Part shown: piece by piece, positions 1 through 10,346 of the stretch | How the letters are laid out: every line of letters begins with the position of its first letter | How positions within the stretch are numbered: the first letter of the stretch is position 1 | The notes under the pieces: generated by a model | What the model was told of the DNA's origin: nothing | Databases searched by the model: none | Seen by the model: the letters and a program-made list of their open reading frames with translations, nothing else | Assembly (NCBI GenBank): GCA_031276875.1 | Contig: JAISMG010000021.1 | Span: forward strand, 1-47,464 | Length of the DNA stretch: 47,464 nucleotides | Reading direction: 5' to 3' | DNA from: Candidatus Peribacteria bacterium | GTDB lineage: Bacteria; Patescibacteriota; Gracilibacteria; Absconditabacterales; Absconditicoccaceae | Translations under genes and position numbers: made by a program

Positions 1-221
1 TTCCCCGTCATTTCACACGCAATCACTGCTTGTAAAATATCATCGTTCACTTCTTCAATCGTTGCTGGTAAATCTTTTCCTTGTAAAATTTTGTCCGCTG
101 TGGGTTGGGGTGCTTCATATGTTGACCAATTGTAGCCGTGTTGTGGAAAATTTAAACAATATTTACAATCTTCGGAAGCTGAAGCATTATAAGACAAAAC
201 ACAATTGTGGGAGTCGCTCAT
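1..221 (-). CDS. Partial Cys-rich (zinc-ribbon-like) protein, C-terminus missing
   Basis: The gene starts at an ATG at 221 and runs off the left edge, so only about 73 N-terminal residues are visible. It begins MSDSHNCVLSYNASASEDCK and has a CKYC pair, an earlier Cys at residue 7 and a further Cys in IACEMTG at the edge. The spacing suggests zinc-binding Cys pairs. The ACEMTG ending resembles small zinc-ribbon proteins seen in candidate-phylum genomes in which a C-x-x-TG-[KR]-PF motif follows, but that part is outside the window. No function can be assigned. Confidence 0.5.
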   Translation of the reverse strand, partial: MSDSHNCVLSYNASASEDCKYCLNFPQHGYNWSTYEAPQPTADKILQGKDLPATIEEVNDDILQAVIACEMTG

Positions 222-469
222 AATTTGTTTCTTTGTGTATCAGCTTTTTAAACTCTTGAATTTGTGCTGATGTGATAGGTTTTAGAGTTTCAAAATACTT
301 TTCTTTCGTGTAAGGCAGATTAAAGATATGATATTGTTGTTTTTTTTAACTTATTACTTTATTTTGAATGATAATTAACTTTCATCCAAATATTCTTGTA
401 ATGTACCGTACTTTATATACACTTCTATCATCATACCAAGCTCATTCAGTTTTTTACTTCTCCCTTACA
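222..469. other. Intergenic stretch between divergent genes
   Basis: On the minus strand a frame without an ATG runs from about position 340 to a TAA at 187-189. It reads roughly FNLPYTKEKYFETLKPITSA and overlaps the start of the partial gene at 221 in another frame. It may be the tail of a small upstream gene or non-coding. On the plus strand an ATG at 368 is in frame with the lipoprotein start at 470, but the 34 residues between do not look like part of the mature protein. No promoter is clear. Confidence 0.3.
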
Positions 470-3400
470 ATGCAATACCGCTTTTTTCCCCTCTTTTTAT
501 TTCTCCTTTTCCTGACAGGATGTGCCTCTTCTCCGACCAAAGACACTATTTTTTTGCCTCAGATATTTAATCTCCCGTGTATCTTCCTAGAAAGAACGAT
601 TGAACCCTACGATACCTCCAACTATCTGCCTTATGCTTCTCTTCGAGAAAATGCCCCTTCTATCACTACCTTCTATCCGCTTCCTTTTACAGGAGATATC
701 CACACCTCGTATGCCTATAATCTCGGCTATCTTCCTGCAGATTTTCATACGATTTCCCTCCAATGCACAAATCGGGAATATTACGCCCCCATAGACAATC
801 CCTGAACATATCACGTTTTCCCTTATATCACCTATTTTCCCCAAAAAAGAAACGTAGCACCATTGCTTATTTTAGACTTTTTACAAGCACTCCAACACCA
901 AGAGTTTCAAAAAGCTGAAACCCTAATGAACGAAACCCTCCAAAATCAAGGTGGGAGAGCAAATTTGCTTCCATTTCATCAAAGAAAAATACTCACGAGT
1001 AAAGCAGGAGAAAACGTATTATTTGTCTTATCAGAAAATGGGACATCCCAAGATGTAGCCTATCTCATCCAAAAAGTGTTTATTCAAGACCATATGCTCG
1101 TGATGGAACCTTTGTATACCTTGTATATCTTACAACCGTCCTTTAAAAATCCAACTCCTTCCCTCTCAGAACAACAAGAAAAATGCAGACAACGCTACCT
1201 AGAAGACCAAACCATAGAAAAAAATGTACTGCGAAAAGAAAATGTACTCAATACGTTGAATAGCTATCTAGATGAAGAAACGTCTATCAACCTCTGTACA
1301 GCCTTCTTTGCATATTATTCACAACATACCTATGAAAACGTAAACGCTGCTACTATTATCGGCTTTACAGGTTATGAAGCAACAGCAAAAGAACGGTTTG
1401 ATACGCGATATTCCTTTTCTTTTGTACCTCCAGAGCCAAACTCAACATTTGCCGAAATATACCAAGCCATACGTTTGTGAGCTACTTTACAATGAGATGA
1501 AATTTGAGGATACCAACCCTTTATCGTAGAAAATGCTACACCTTGTGGATTGAGAGTATACACAATAACAACAGGAAACACCAACTATCATCTAGGTATC
1601 GGTTCAGAACTATGTTTATGATGAGAACAAAATGATGTTTTATTTACTTCCAAAGATACTCAAGCTTGGAACTATCAAGTTTCTCTTCTGGACAAAAACA
1701 ATATCCATCCGACAACAACTAATCAGCATAGTATTGGGAATAGAGCGATGGCATTTACGATAGAAAAAGGAAAACTTTTGCTTACCATAGTAGACAAACA
1801 TTGAGCTGGCTCATTAGACGGTATAGAAAGTGTACGAGAATTACAAGAAAATGGTACGCGAACCCCCATCAGATGTTATGATTACCGTAATCGAGGCAAC
1901 TTTGAACCTTTGGAAGGAGCAGAAAATAATGCACGATATTACAAGGGTACTACCCAATTTGACCGTTTGCTTCCTCTTCCCTTACCAGAATGTAAAGATA
2001 ATGTCCAAATAGAGAAAAAAAGCTGATTTTCCTCTCTATCACCTCTTGCACTTCCAGAGCCAGAACGCCTTACCTTAGACTACTTCAGACAACAAATTCG
2101 TGAAGGAAAAGAAATAGACTTTTCAGAGTATTTTTACGCAACAGCAGCCATTTTTTCAGGAACATATTCTTTATGTGAAGAAAATACTTGCCTCCTCTCA
2201 CCCAATGAGATTGCTTATAAGGAAAGAGAAGTGGAAGGATACTTTACCCTTTCTCCCAAAGAAGAATATTTCCTTTGTACAGAAACAGATGACCCTACCT
2301 GCTTTCCTCCAGCGACAGGAGTAGATAATCTGTATTTTGTCATCACTTCAGGAGATATGCAAGAATTACCTCTTTCTCGTCAGATTTCTTTCGGCTGTTA
2401 TGATAAAAAACACGGAACAATGCTCTATGAGAGAGATGAGATTGATACCTCTACAATGACCTATCAAAAGGTTGCTACCCAATTTCCCCCTGACACTTTT
2501 GATATCGTACTCCAAAACCTTTTAGAATATATGACAAAGGAACAAACCGTGAAAATCTCTCTTTCCATTCCTACGTATGAAAGCATTATTCAAGACTGAC
2601 GAAAATGCCCCAATTTTTACTATAGAAAAGATACCCTTGAAATCACTGCTTTCACCTGAGAAAAATTTGATAAAGAGGGATACAATAAAGAGTGATACAA
2701 CCAACTTGGATATAATAAACGAGGATACAATGCGTCGGGATACGATAAAAGAGGATACAATAGTTCAGGATATGATAAACGGGGATATGATAGTTCAGGA
2801 TACGATGAATGAGGGTACGATATTTGGCTCTATCACAAAGAATGGGGATATAAGAAATGGGGATATTTTGAATTTTGAGAAGAGTCTCGATATGATGAAT
2901 GATATGGCTTGCCTCCTCCCGTAGAACAGCATTATCTGCTTCAACGAACCGGCAACGAAGCATTTGCACAGAGAGCAAATAGTCAACCCATCTACACCAA
3001 TGACCCCACGCGAGAAATCCAACCGTTGTACCTCATCAAAGCCTACAAAAATGTTGCAAAATATCAGTGCTTTTATTGTGAACCAGAACGAGAAATTGCA
3101 GACTATTACTGAGCAGACGACAAAAATATCTTTTTAAATAGCTTTTTCCAAGATGGCTTGTTAGCTATCCCCAAATCAACCCTCCCCAATTACCTTCCTT
3201 TGCAAACCTTATGATTTCAAGCATTTGACGGATTAGTTGGATATTCGGATAGCTACCTTGTCCAATTCCCATTCAAATTTCCCGTAGATAAAGCAACCTT
3301 TCAAACTGTCCAATCAAAAGCCCAACTGATGGCTTGAGAAGATGCCAACATTCCTTCCATACAAGAAGCGACCTGATGACGTGCATTCAGAGAATGATGA

Positions 3401-3550
3401 TATAGACGACCAAGGTTTCAAAATGCTGACAAAATTTACGATAGATACCTAGGAGATGACAAGGATTGGGTATATTATTGGTTCGAGTGAAGAAATATCA
3501 CCATCAACAGAGTAAAAAAAGCTCCAGACTTTTCCCTTCTTTCCGCTTAA
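470..3550 (+). CDS. Large surface lipoprotein with Gly-Tyr repeats
   Basis: This is one open frame of about 1,026 residues once more than 20 in-frame UGA codons are read as Gly; it ends at TAA 3548-3550. The ATG at 470 was chosen over 368 because it gives a lipoprotein signal peptide, a hydrophobic stretch followed by the lipobox LTGC with the lipidated Cys at residue 18. The protein is probably anchored to the outside of the cell. Residues about 735-805 are a tandem series of GYN/GYD units such as NKWGYNASGYDKRGYN, where the W is CGA or CGG; the block ends with TGG-encoded WGY units. Such Gly-Tyr-Asn/Asp repeats occur in secreted bacterial proteins, but no catalytic motif is visible. The next gene (pilT) is convergent. 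I do not recognise the family. Confidence 0.7.
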
Positions 3551-3685
3551 ATTTCAATATTGTAATCTTAGTATCTGTTATGGTTTTTATTTATCCTTAC
3601 CAAAATATATAATCAAAGATTTCTTCGAGCTTTATCTATGTTACGTGAGTAATACCTTATTTACTATACGTTTGTCAAGTTAAAG
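3551..3685. other. Convergent gap between lipoprotein gene and pilT
   Basis: A 135-bp AT-rich spacer between two convergent stop codons. I see no strong hairpin with a T-run and no gene. Confidence 0.4.
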
Positions 3686-4888
3686 TTACACCTGAAATCA
3701 TTTCGTCTGTAATTCTCTTCTCACGTGGTCGTGGTCATTGGCATTTGCCATCGCCATCTCTGGAGTAATCAAACCTTGAGCAGCAAGAACCGCAAGATTA
3801 TCTTCTAATAATTGCATTCCAATATTTCTATTGGTATACATTACGTTCTTGATTTGGTTCAGCTTATTTTCTCTAATGGTATTTTCTACTGCGGTATTAT
3901 TGAGCAAGATTTCGTGAGCAGGCACCATCCCTTTTCCATCAGCTTTTCTCAGAAGTTTTTGCACGATAATCGCAGTCATATTTTCAGAAATCTGATTTCT
4001 AATCTGAGGTTGCTCGTCAGCAGGAAACATTGAAATAATTTTATTGATACTCTGTTCAGCAGACCTAGAGTGGATAGTCGTCATTACCAAATGTCCCGTC
4101 TCGGCAAGGGCAATAGCATTTCTCAGACTTTCAGGGTCTCTAATTTCTCCAAATAAAATCACGTCTGGTCTCTGTCTCAAGGCATATTTCATCGCTGAGG
4201 CAAACGTCACAATGTCTTTCCCGAGCTGTTTCTGTTCAAACAAAGCTTTTTTGGGTTCAAAAATATATTCGATAGGGTCTTCAATGGTGATAATGTGTTT
4301 GGCTTTAGTCATATTGATTTCTTCAATCATTGCAGCAAGTGTGGTAGATTTACCTGAACCCGTCGGTCCCGCAACAAAAATCACCCCATTAGTTTTTTGA
4401 GTAAGCTGTTTGAAGATTTGAGGCAATTTTCTTTCGTCAATAGTAGGAACTTTTTCTTCCAATAATCTGGCTACAATCATAATATGGTCTCTCTGTCTGG
4501 AAATATTCACCCTATAACGTCTACCATGCATTGATATTCCAAGGTCGGCACTCAGATTTTTTTCATAGTTGGCTTTATCTTCTTCCGTCATCATATACTG
4601 TGCAATGGCATTCAAGGTTTGGTCGTCTAATTTGGGAAGTCCTGTAATTCTGCGAGCTTCTCCAAAAATTCTGAGCGTAGGTTCTTCACCATAGGTCAAA
4701 TAAATATCCGAACTTTCGTGCTTTATCATCATATCAAAGAGGTATTCCAGATATTTGATAGGGTCTGCGGCAGGATTAACAGAAGGAGAAGGCTGAGGAG
4801 AAGACGTTGAAGCTCCAACCGGAGAGGGAGACTGAGGAGCAGGAGCGGACGTTTGAGGAGGGAGGGAAGTTTCTTCTGGCATTGGCAA
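3686..4888 (-). CDS. pilT: Type IV pilus retraction ATPase PilT
   Basis: The protein is a 400-residue cytoplasmic hexameric ATPase of the PilT/GspE secretion-ATPase family that powers pilus retraction (family knowledge). Visible motifs are the Walker A GPTGSGKST (about residue 172), the Asp box with TIEDPIEY, the Walker B LFGEIRDPES and the His-box segment GHLVMTTIHS. Residues 1-42 are a Pro/Ser/Ala-rich linker not usual for PilT. One in-frame UGA (Gly) lies four codons before the true stop, TAA at 3686-3688, giving the tail LQTKGFQV. No other pilus assembly gene is in the window. The close relative PilU is possible, but the intact motifs favour PilT. Confidence 0.92.
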
Positions 4889-5171
4889 AGGGGGAAAGAA
4901 TAAAACATTTCTTAATTATACTCAAAAAGGTAATTTTTTGCAAAAATTTTGGCTCGAAATGAAAAGAGAGAAAGAAAATCAAGAAAAAACGACATTCTGT
5001 AAAAGAAAAATTGGAAAGAAAGCGAAATCAGCTTCATTTTGAGACATCCAAAGATTTGATAAGACCCAAATATAAAGCTGCCCTTCTTTTACTTCAAAAA
5101 CCTAGCACTTAATAAAAACTCTACAACTTTCTCTCTTGCATTTTCCCTCCTAATTCCTTATAGTTCATTTT

Positions 5172-5786
5172 ATGACATCACTTTATCTCAATATTTCCAG
5201 TGATAAAGTTCACCTTTCGTATAAGGATGAGGAACTTTTTTTGGAAAGAAATAGTATCGAGGAAACGCTTGGAAAAGTTCTCATCCAATGGTACAGAACC
5301 TTTCATTTTACGCAGGTCTGCATTTTAAATGGTCCGTGAGGATTTACCAATTTGAGAGTGGGAAGTTTGTGTGTAAATTTACTCAATACACTAGTGGGAG
5401 AAACATTAGATTTCTTTTCTGTGAGTAAAATTGACCTCTATCAATATATCTATGCACAGGGAAAATGTCCCAAATATGGTTGTATCTACATTGGACAGAA
5501 AAGAAATGTGTGGCTCTGGGACTTTGAAAAGAGAGAAAAAGTCTGACAATACACCTTTGAACAGCTTGAACCAATGATGAACGAATGAACTTTGGTGCAA
5601 CCGTTGTTTTTGGATATGGTGTATGATACGATGTATTATCCAGCTTTTTTATCCTCGTGAACTACAATGCTATTGGATACGCAGAGCTGGAAATGATGGA
5701 TGAAAGACTATGTAGACGCAAACCATCCCCATCCTACCAAACATATTACAGCAAACTATATGATAGCACCAAATATATGAAACTAA
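5172..5786 (+). CDS. tsaB: tRNA threonylcarbamoyladenosine biosynthesis protein TsaB
   Basis: A 204-residue protein starting MTSLYLNISSDKVHLSYKDE, read through several UGA codons. The diagnostic motif is NGPGGFTNLRVG near residues 54-65, equivalent to the GPGSFTGLRIG signature of TsaB/YeaZ; the second Gly of GPG is a UGA codon. TsaB is the scaffold partner of TsaD in making the universal t6A37 modification of ANN-decoding tRNAs. The sequence outside this motif is divergent, as is usual for TsaB, and the length is near normal. ruvX follows 27 bp downstream on the same strand, so the two are probably co-transcribed. Confidence 0.8.
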
Positions 5787-5813
5787 TCTCTTTACTCTTC
5801 TAATATTTTTCTG

Positions 5814-6230
5814 ATGAGAACACAATCTACAATGCTTTGAATTGACCGAGGGAGCAAATACATTGGACTGGCGTATGCTCCGACCCAAGGCGACATCATT
5901 TTCCCGATTGGTTATCTGATGAATGACCAAATGATTTATTTTCATATTGCGGACATCATCCAAAGATATGGTGTGAAAACTATTATCATAGGGCGACCGA
6001 GTAAACAAAAGGATATTCAAGAGAGGATTAGCAAATTTATAAACTCGCTTACTTACCTGATTGAAAAAGATGAAATCACGATTGAAACGATAGAGGAAGA
6101 TTACACCAGCGTAGAAAGCTGAGAAATCATCTCAAACTTCAAAAAAAACGAAGCAACAGATACCGTAAGTGCAATGTTGATTTTAGAAAGACGAAAAATC
6201 TCCAAAACAAAAAAGGACGTCAATGATTAA
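5814..6230 (+). CDS. ruvX: Holliday junction resolvase-like protein RuvX/YqgF
   Basis: A 138-residue RNase H-fold protein. The N-terminus reads MLGIDWGSKYIGLAYAP when UGA is Gly and CGA is Trp, matching the RuvX opening (L-G-I-D-x-G-x-K-x-I-G-x-A) with its first catalytic Asp. A central IIIGWPSKQK corresponds to the family VVG-x-P motif, and DTVSAMLILE near the end to the (N/E)-D-x-x-(S/A)-A segment. RuvX acts on pre-16S rRNA ends and/or recombination junctions. It is the downstream partner of tsaB. A 13-bp hairpin overlaps its stop codon. Confidence 0.85.
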
Positions 6231-6243
6231 ATTGACTTCCTTT
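6212..6243 (+). terminator. Hairpin at the end of the tsaB-ruvX unit
   Basis: The arms AAAGGACGTCAAT and ATTGACTTCCTTT pair at 12 of 13 positions around a 6-nt loop, and the ruvX stop codon lies in the loop. The following stretch is only moderately T-rich, so it may stabilise the 3' end as much as terminate. A second short hairpin (CTCTTT/AAAGAG) lies about 15 bp further on. Confidence 0.55.
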
Positions 6244-6958
6244 CTGTAGCTTTACTCTTTCTAGAAAAGAGATAAACTGTAAGGAAGAAGCTTTTTTGGC
6301 GAGTATTTTTTCTTCATCCACTTACAAGAAGAGGAGAAGAGAAGACTGAACCCTACTAGGCAATCCTAATATTTCAATCTCTAAAAATCCACTATAACGT
6401 TCAGCTTTACATTTTCATTTGTAAAGAGTTATCTAGCCCTCTTTTCTTTTCCAGTAGCCCAAGTCGAAAATTGAGTAGTCTAGTACGTATACTGTGTATA
6501 GCGTTTTTAAAGTCTCAGTAGCTGCAATAGAAATCATTTAGATTCCAAGTAATACTCACCCAATGAAAGGGAATAAAGTGGGCATTTTTGTTTTTATTGT
6601 TGCGTGGGCATTTTACTTCTGGAGTGATGAAATTCCAATAATGAAACCACATTACTCTAGAAACGGGATAAAAATAATCACATTTCAACCTGAGAACAGT
6701 GAGAAAAGTCAACATTCATTACAAATGAGTTCTTTTCAAAACGGGTATACACTCACCTGTTAAAGACCAGCTTCCTTGATGTAATGAAGAGGATACAATG
6801 TGCATCAACATTCATTGACGTTTCTATTATACTCCAAAAAGGAAAAATATGCAAATTTTTTGGCACTTTTTTTCTTGAGATTAAAAGATTGTAGTTCAAA
6901 ATTATTATTTCTAATAGGAGAAAAATATATAAGTTCACCTGTATTTGATAGACTTAAG
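6244..6958. other. Gene-poor region with one doubtful small ORF
   Basis: About 700 bp hold no recognisable gene. One ATG-to-TAA frame at 6563-6763 would encode 66 residues beginning MKGNKVGIFVFIVAWAFYFW, a possible single membrane segment, but it lacks any family signal, contains no UGA codon and has no clear ribosome binding site. I leave it uncalled. No tRNA-like or RNase P-like structure was seen. Confidence 0.35.
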
Positions 6959-7586
6959 GGGTTAATTTTCAAGCAAAATGCACTAAAGGGGTAATCAAGT
7001 AAGGTAAGAACTGGTAAATATTATTTAAATAGTAAATAAATACTATCAATGCTGAGGTATAATTGAGGATTTTTCTCGGTTTATTATTTATTTTTGTTTC
7101 TACTTCTTTTATATATTCTTCATTATATTGTTGAATTGATAGTTGTTTTGGACAACATCGTCTAATAATTCCATTATTTCTTTCATTGCTTCCTTTTTCT
7201 CGTGAAGTATACGGATGACAACAATGCCCTAATCATCGCTTGCTTTACTGCCTCCTTTGTTGCTCTTTTCAATTTTACTATGATAGTAAACCTTGTCAGT
7301 CTTTCTACTACTGTTAATAAGTCTCATTTCTCTCATTTTGGTCATACTATCATATCTACTTCCCAATGTACAAATATTAAACGTTTATCGATTTCTTCTG
7401 TTCTTTCTTCTATCAGGGGAACATTAACGAGTGCTGACTTTTTTTCCTTTTTTTTCTGTATCAATGTTTTCTGCGTCTTAACCAATATTCTCGTTCCCTC
7501 TTATACCAATGAATGATTGGCATCACTAAGAAGTTTAGTAGATAAAAGTTTGACTATTTTTATCTTATTGATTAGTGGTGCATTTT
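6959..7586 (-). mobile_element. Decayed IS30-like element, copy 1 (internally deleted)
   Basis: Reading the minus strand, the transposase middle appears as VNVPLIEERTEEIDKR, an HWEVDMIVGPKGEKGDLL segment and VVERLTRFTIIVK, with UGA as Gly. This matches the DDE region of IS30-family transposases around the first catalytic Asp. The segment with the second Asp (SDNGTEF in copy 2) is deleted: MIRA jumps to the CHPYTSREK-equivalent. The N-terminal helix-turn-helix region is absent. The ends share GCAAAATGCAC-type terminal repeats with copy 2 near 26,810-27,508. It is a non-functional remnant. Confidence 0.75.
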
Positions 7587-7681
7587 AAACTTTAATTAAG
7601 CCAAGGTAATTTTATCTTGATTTTTCTCTGCATAATAACATATTTATTTCTATTCAACTTTACCTTTTTTCTATAGAAAAA

Positions 7682-8734
7682 ATGCTTAAATCCCTTCAAA
7701 TCTTCTTTTTGTTGCTTTTCGTCAGTGCGTGTATTCCTTTTGCAAATGCTTATCAAGAAATCCTTATTGAAGAGAGAGGAGGAAAAGCTATCAGAGTAAT
7801 TAAAGTAGTACTAGACGGAGAACATTTTGTGGTGGCGTCTCCTGCCACAACGGGAGGAGCAACCTTGGAACAGCTTACCCAAAATGTGAGCGGAAGTAGT
7901 GCTATCAATGGAGCATTTTTTTGTCCTAAAGATTATAGCAATTGTAACAATCAGACTTTTTCTTATTATGAGAGAATATTTAAAGGCGATGGGGAAAGTT
8001 TCAGTAGGTATCGACCCGATACGAGTATTAGAGGAATTTTTGGATTTCAAAAAAATGGGACGCCTTTATTGGTACAAAATAAAATCAGTAACCATGATGT
8101 AGGACTGATGAGTAATATTAATGCTGATAAAATTGAGAGCTTGTATTTTGGGATTTCCAATTTTCCGGTATTGCTTATCCAAGGAGAAGATGTGACAGCA
8201 GGAGCTGCTGAATATATTGACAGTAAGTTGACCGGAAAAGGGAATAGAAATTTTATCTGTTCGACGGAAGATGGGAAAACAATTTATTTGGGGGTGATTG
8301 GTGCGTCTAGTGTCTGGGATATGGCACCGTATTTGAAAACGCATTTTGGCTGTTTTGATGCGTTGTTTCTGGATGCAGGAGCAAGTTTAGGTATGGTATA
8401 TAGTGGAAAGGTAGTAGATAGAGGAGAAAGAAGGCTGATTACTGATGCATTTGTAGTTGTGGATAAAGAAGCTTACCGTGCTCTGGGAGGAGAATTACCT
8501 ACAAACACTACTCCATATATTTCGGAGTATCAGCTTACTTCTGATGATGAAAAACAAATACAAAAGTTTACTACGCTCATTGATTTGATTTATGAAAAGT
8601 ACGAGAAGAGCAAGTATAAACCACAATTGATTTCTCTCTTTCGTAAGCTCATCAATAGCTGAAAACTTACCGCAAGCCAAAAAGCTATTTACAATCAGGT
8701 ATTGATTTATTTATTTACCGTAGATACATTGTAG
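7682..8734 (+). CDS. Secreted phosphodiester-glycosidase-domain protein
   Basis: A 350-residue protein with an N-terminal signal peptide (MLKSLQIFFLLLFVSACIPF; the Cys at residue 17 could be a weak lipobox, though cleavage after ANA is equally likely). The body resembles the phosphodiester glycosidase domain (NAGPA-like, PF09992), with INGAFF near residue 78 and LFLDAGASLGMVYSGKVV near residues 228-245 matching the family N-G-x-F-F and L-D-G-G-x-S/T motifs. Such proteins cleave or rework sugar phosphodiesters in exopolysaccharides or on glycoproteins. One UGA (Gly) follows LINS at 8660; the true end is TAG 8732-8734. Flanking genes give no operon context. Confidence 0.75.
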
Positions 8735-8957
8735 GTTTTTTTTCTTGCAATCATACTCAACATTCTTATGTTAACACACAGATTGTCCTATTTTCATCAG
8801 AGGACGGAAACCAAAAGTATTTATTCCGACAAGGAGTAGAAAGAGCTGAACGTTGGCTACAAGTGAACGGAGTACCAGTTCCTATTTTGAAGCGGAAAAC
8901 GGGAGATTGGAGAGAAATTCCTGTGGATTCTGGGAGGAAATGGGATATATAATTGTT
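8735..8957 (+). pseudogene. Orphan open frame, possible gene remnant
   Basis: A frame without ATG continues from inside the 3' end of the previous gene to TAA near 8955. It reads NTQIVLFSSEDGNQKYLF and then a stretch rich in charged residues ending WDI. It starts just after a 28-bp sequence that also lies at 10281-10308 and could encode a signal-peptide core (LAIILNI). It may be the tail of a secreted-protein gene whose start was lost. No family is recognised. Confidence 0.3.
8738..8765 (+). repeat. 28-bp direct repeat, left copy
   Basis: TTTTTTCTTGCAATCATACT and the following eight bases are identical at 8738-8765 and 10281-10308, in the same orientation. The two copies bracket the repeat-protein gene at 9030-10082 and its leader. 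This could mark a cassette insertion or a duplicated signal-peptide sequence. Confidence 0.6.
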
Positions 8958-9029
8958 TTGTTTAAGAGAAAACTCCAAAATTAAACGTTTGGGTTTTCTT
9001 TTTGTTTAAGTTTTTTATATAAATGGGAG

Positions 9030-10082
9030 TTAATATATTTGACAAGTAGTTCACTGGCATTTAGCTGTTTTAGTTGTTCTTCAGTAAGTAGAAGTTACGG
9101 TAATTATTCAATTACTAGCAGTAACTGTATAATTCGGCTTAGAGTACTCAACATCTAATGCGTTATCATATATTTTACAACCTGTTCATTTACAAGTTGC
9201 AATATCAATATCTCATAGATAAGCACTTGCAACCACTACGGTTCATTCAGAAAATAAAACTTTATAACTTGGTTCAGAGTACTCAACATCTAATGCGTTA
9301 TCATATATTTTACAACCTGTTCATTTACAAGTTGCAATATCAATATCTCATAGATAAGCACTTGCAACTAATCACGTTTCTTTAGTTTCAGCACTTGTGT
9401 AACTTGGATTAGAATACTCAGTATCTAATACATTACTATAAGTCTTACAATTAGTTCCTTCACACGAAACTACAGTTACATCTCATAAATAAGCACTTGC
9501 ACTCACAGTTGTATAAATCTGTTGTGGAATTTCTGTGGCATTACCTCATTCACATTGCATTTGACTAATAAGATAAGTGAGTTGTTCTAATTTCTCATCC
9601 AGTTTTTCATAATTTTCATTGATGACAGCATTATTATTTTCTACAATCAATTTTATGGTATCTATTTCTTCTACTAAAGCACTTCCACTTTCATTTCCTT
9701 CAAAGATTTCCAATACATTTGTAATTTGAGTATTGATACCACTTACGTGAGACATCAATCCACTTAACTGAAAACTTATTTCATTTCCTTGCTGACCAAC
9801 ACCACTCAATCCATCCACTTTACTTTCTACTCTCAAAATGTCCGTATCTAATTTTGATAATCCCTCTCCAATAATGAGGTCGTGATTTTTTACGTGGTCA
9901 ATCAAGCTATCCCGATTTAACGCAGTCAGCATATTCCCATTTGCTCCTGCTTTCAAATCATCTAAATTGGTCGCTGCGAAAATTGCTAATCCTCCTACTA
10001 TCACTGTAGTAAGAAAAATTCCTGCACTCATCCAAGCTTTGTGATAGCCAGATTTCTGTACTCCTGTTGTTTTCATTGGCAT
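9030..10082 (-). CDS. Membrane-anchored tandem-repeat surface protein A
   Basis: The gene encodes 350 residues through several UGA-Gly codons to TAA 9030-9032. Residues about 16-38 are one hydrophobic segment (AGIFLTTVIVGGLAIFAATN), pilin- or anchor-like. Residues about 60-178 are heptad-rich and probably coiled coil (SKLDTDILRVESKVDGLS). The C-terminal 165 residues are tandem 46-residue units with a paired-Cys core such as ATCKGTGCKIYDNALDVEYS; two are near-identical, one is degenerate and a last one is partial. It shares its first ~70 residues and its 5' leader almost exactly with protein B (34668-35618), while the C-terminal repeats differ. The likely role is a stalked surface protein; no enzymatic motif is seen. 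Confidence 0.75.
9140..9370 (-). repeat. 138-bp tandem repeat inside surface protein A
   Basis: About 92 bp at 9140-9232 recur at 9278-9370 almost base for base, with a period of 138 bp (46 codons). The identity at DNA level suggests recent duplication or ongoing recombination. Confidence 0.8.
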
Positions 10083-10235
10083 AAAAAAGAAAAGAATAAA
10101 AGCACCCTACTGCGGGGTGCTACAAACCAAATATATTTCATTGAAGATAATATAGACGATTAACCGCACTAGAGTGCTTATGGTTTGTCTATACCAAAAT
10201 CAACAAGAAAACAAAACAATAGGTTTGTAGCAATT
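10083..10235 (-). promoter_or_regulatory. Structured 5' leader with terminator-like hairpin (gene A)
   Basis: Just upstream of gene A, in its sense, lies a riboswitch-like layout. A 10-bp closing stem pairs GCTACAAACC (10119-10128) with GGTTTGTAGC (10222-10231). An inner 7-bp stem pairs TATAGAC (10151-10157) with GTCTATA (10187-10193). The loop is GATTAACCGCACTAGAGTGC plus TTAT (given on the + strand). A terminator hairpin AGCACCC/GGGTGCT (10101-10121) is followed in the gene's direction by a T-rich run ending ~18 nt before the ATG. The closing stem shares GCT with the terminator stem, so the two are mutually exclusive at their junction. The same architecture with different stem sequences precedes gene B. 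Confidence 0.7.
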
Positions 10236-10346
10236 TCAACTTACTTATTTCAAAGCAAATTGCAAATCAAAATTTTTATCTTTTTTCTTGCAATCATACT
10301 CAACATTCCTATAGTTTACTCAGCTTTTTATTTTTTCATTGCAATA

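Noticed and set aside
368-3550. Run of short broken ORFs suggesting a pseudogene
   Set aside because: All breaks are UGA in one continuous frame; the same holds for most genes in the window, so they reflect codon reassignment.
6563-6763. 66-residue small membrane ORF
   Set aside because: No family, no UGA codon, no ribosome binding site and a gene-poor setting; too weak to call.
9140-9370. CRISPR-like array of regular repeats (also 34680-35105 and 25576-25890)
   Set aside because: The repeats are in frame, have periods divisible by three, lack unique spacers and encode protein repeats in the UGA = Gly reading. No cas gene is near.
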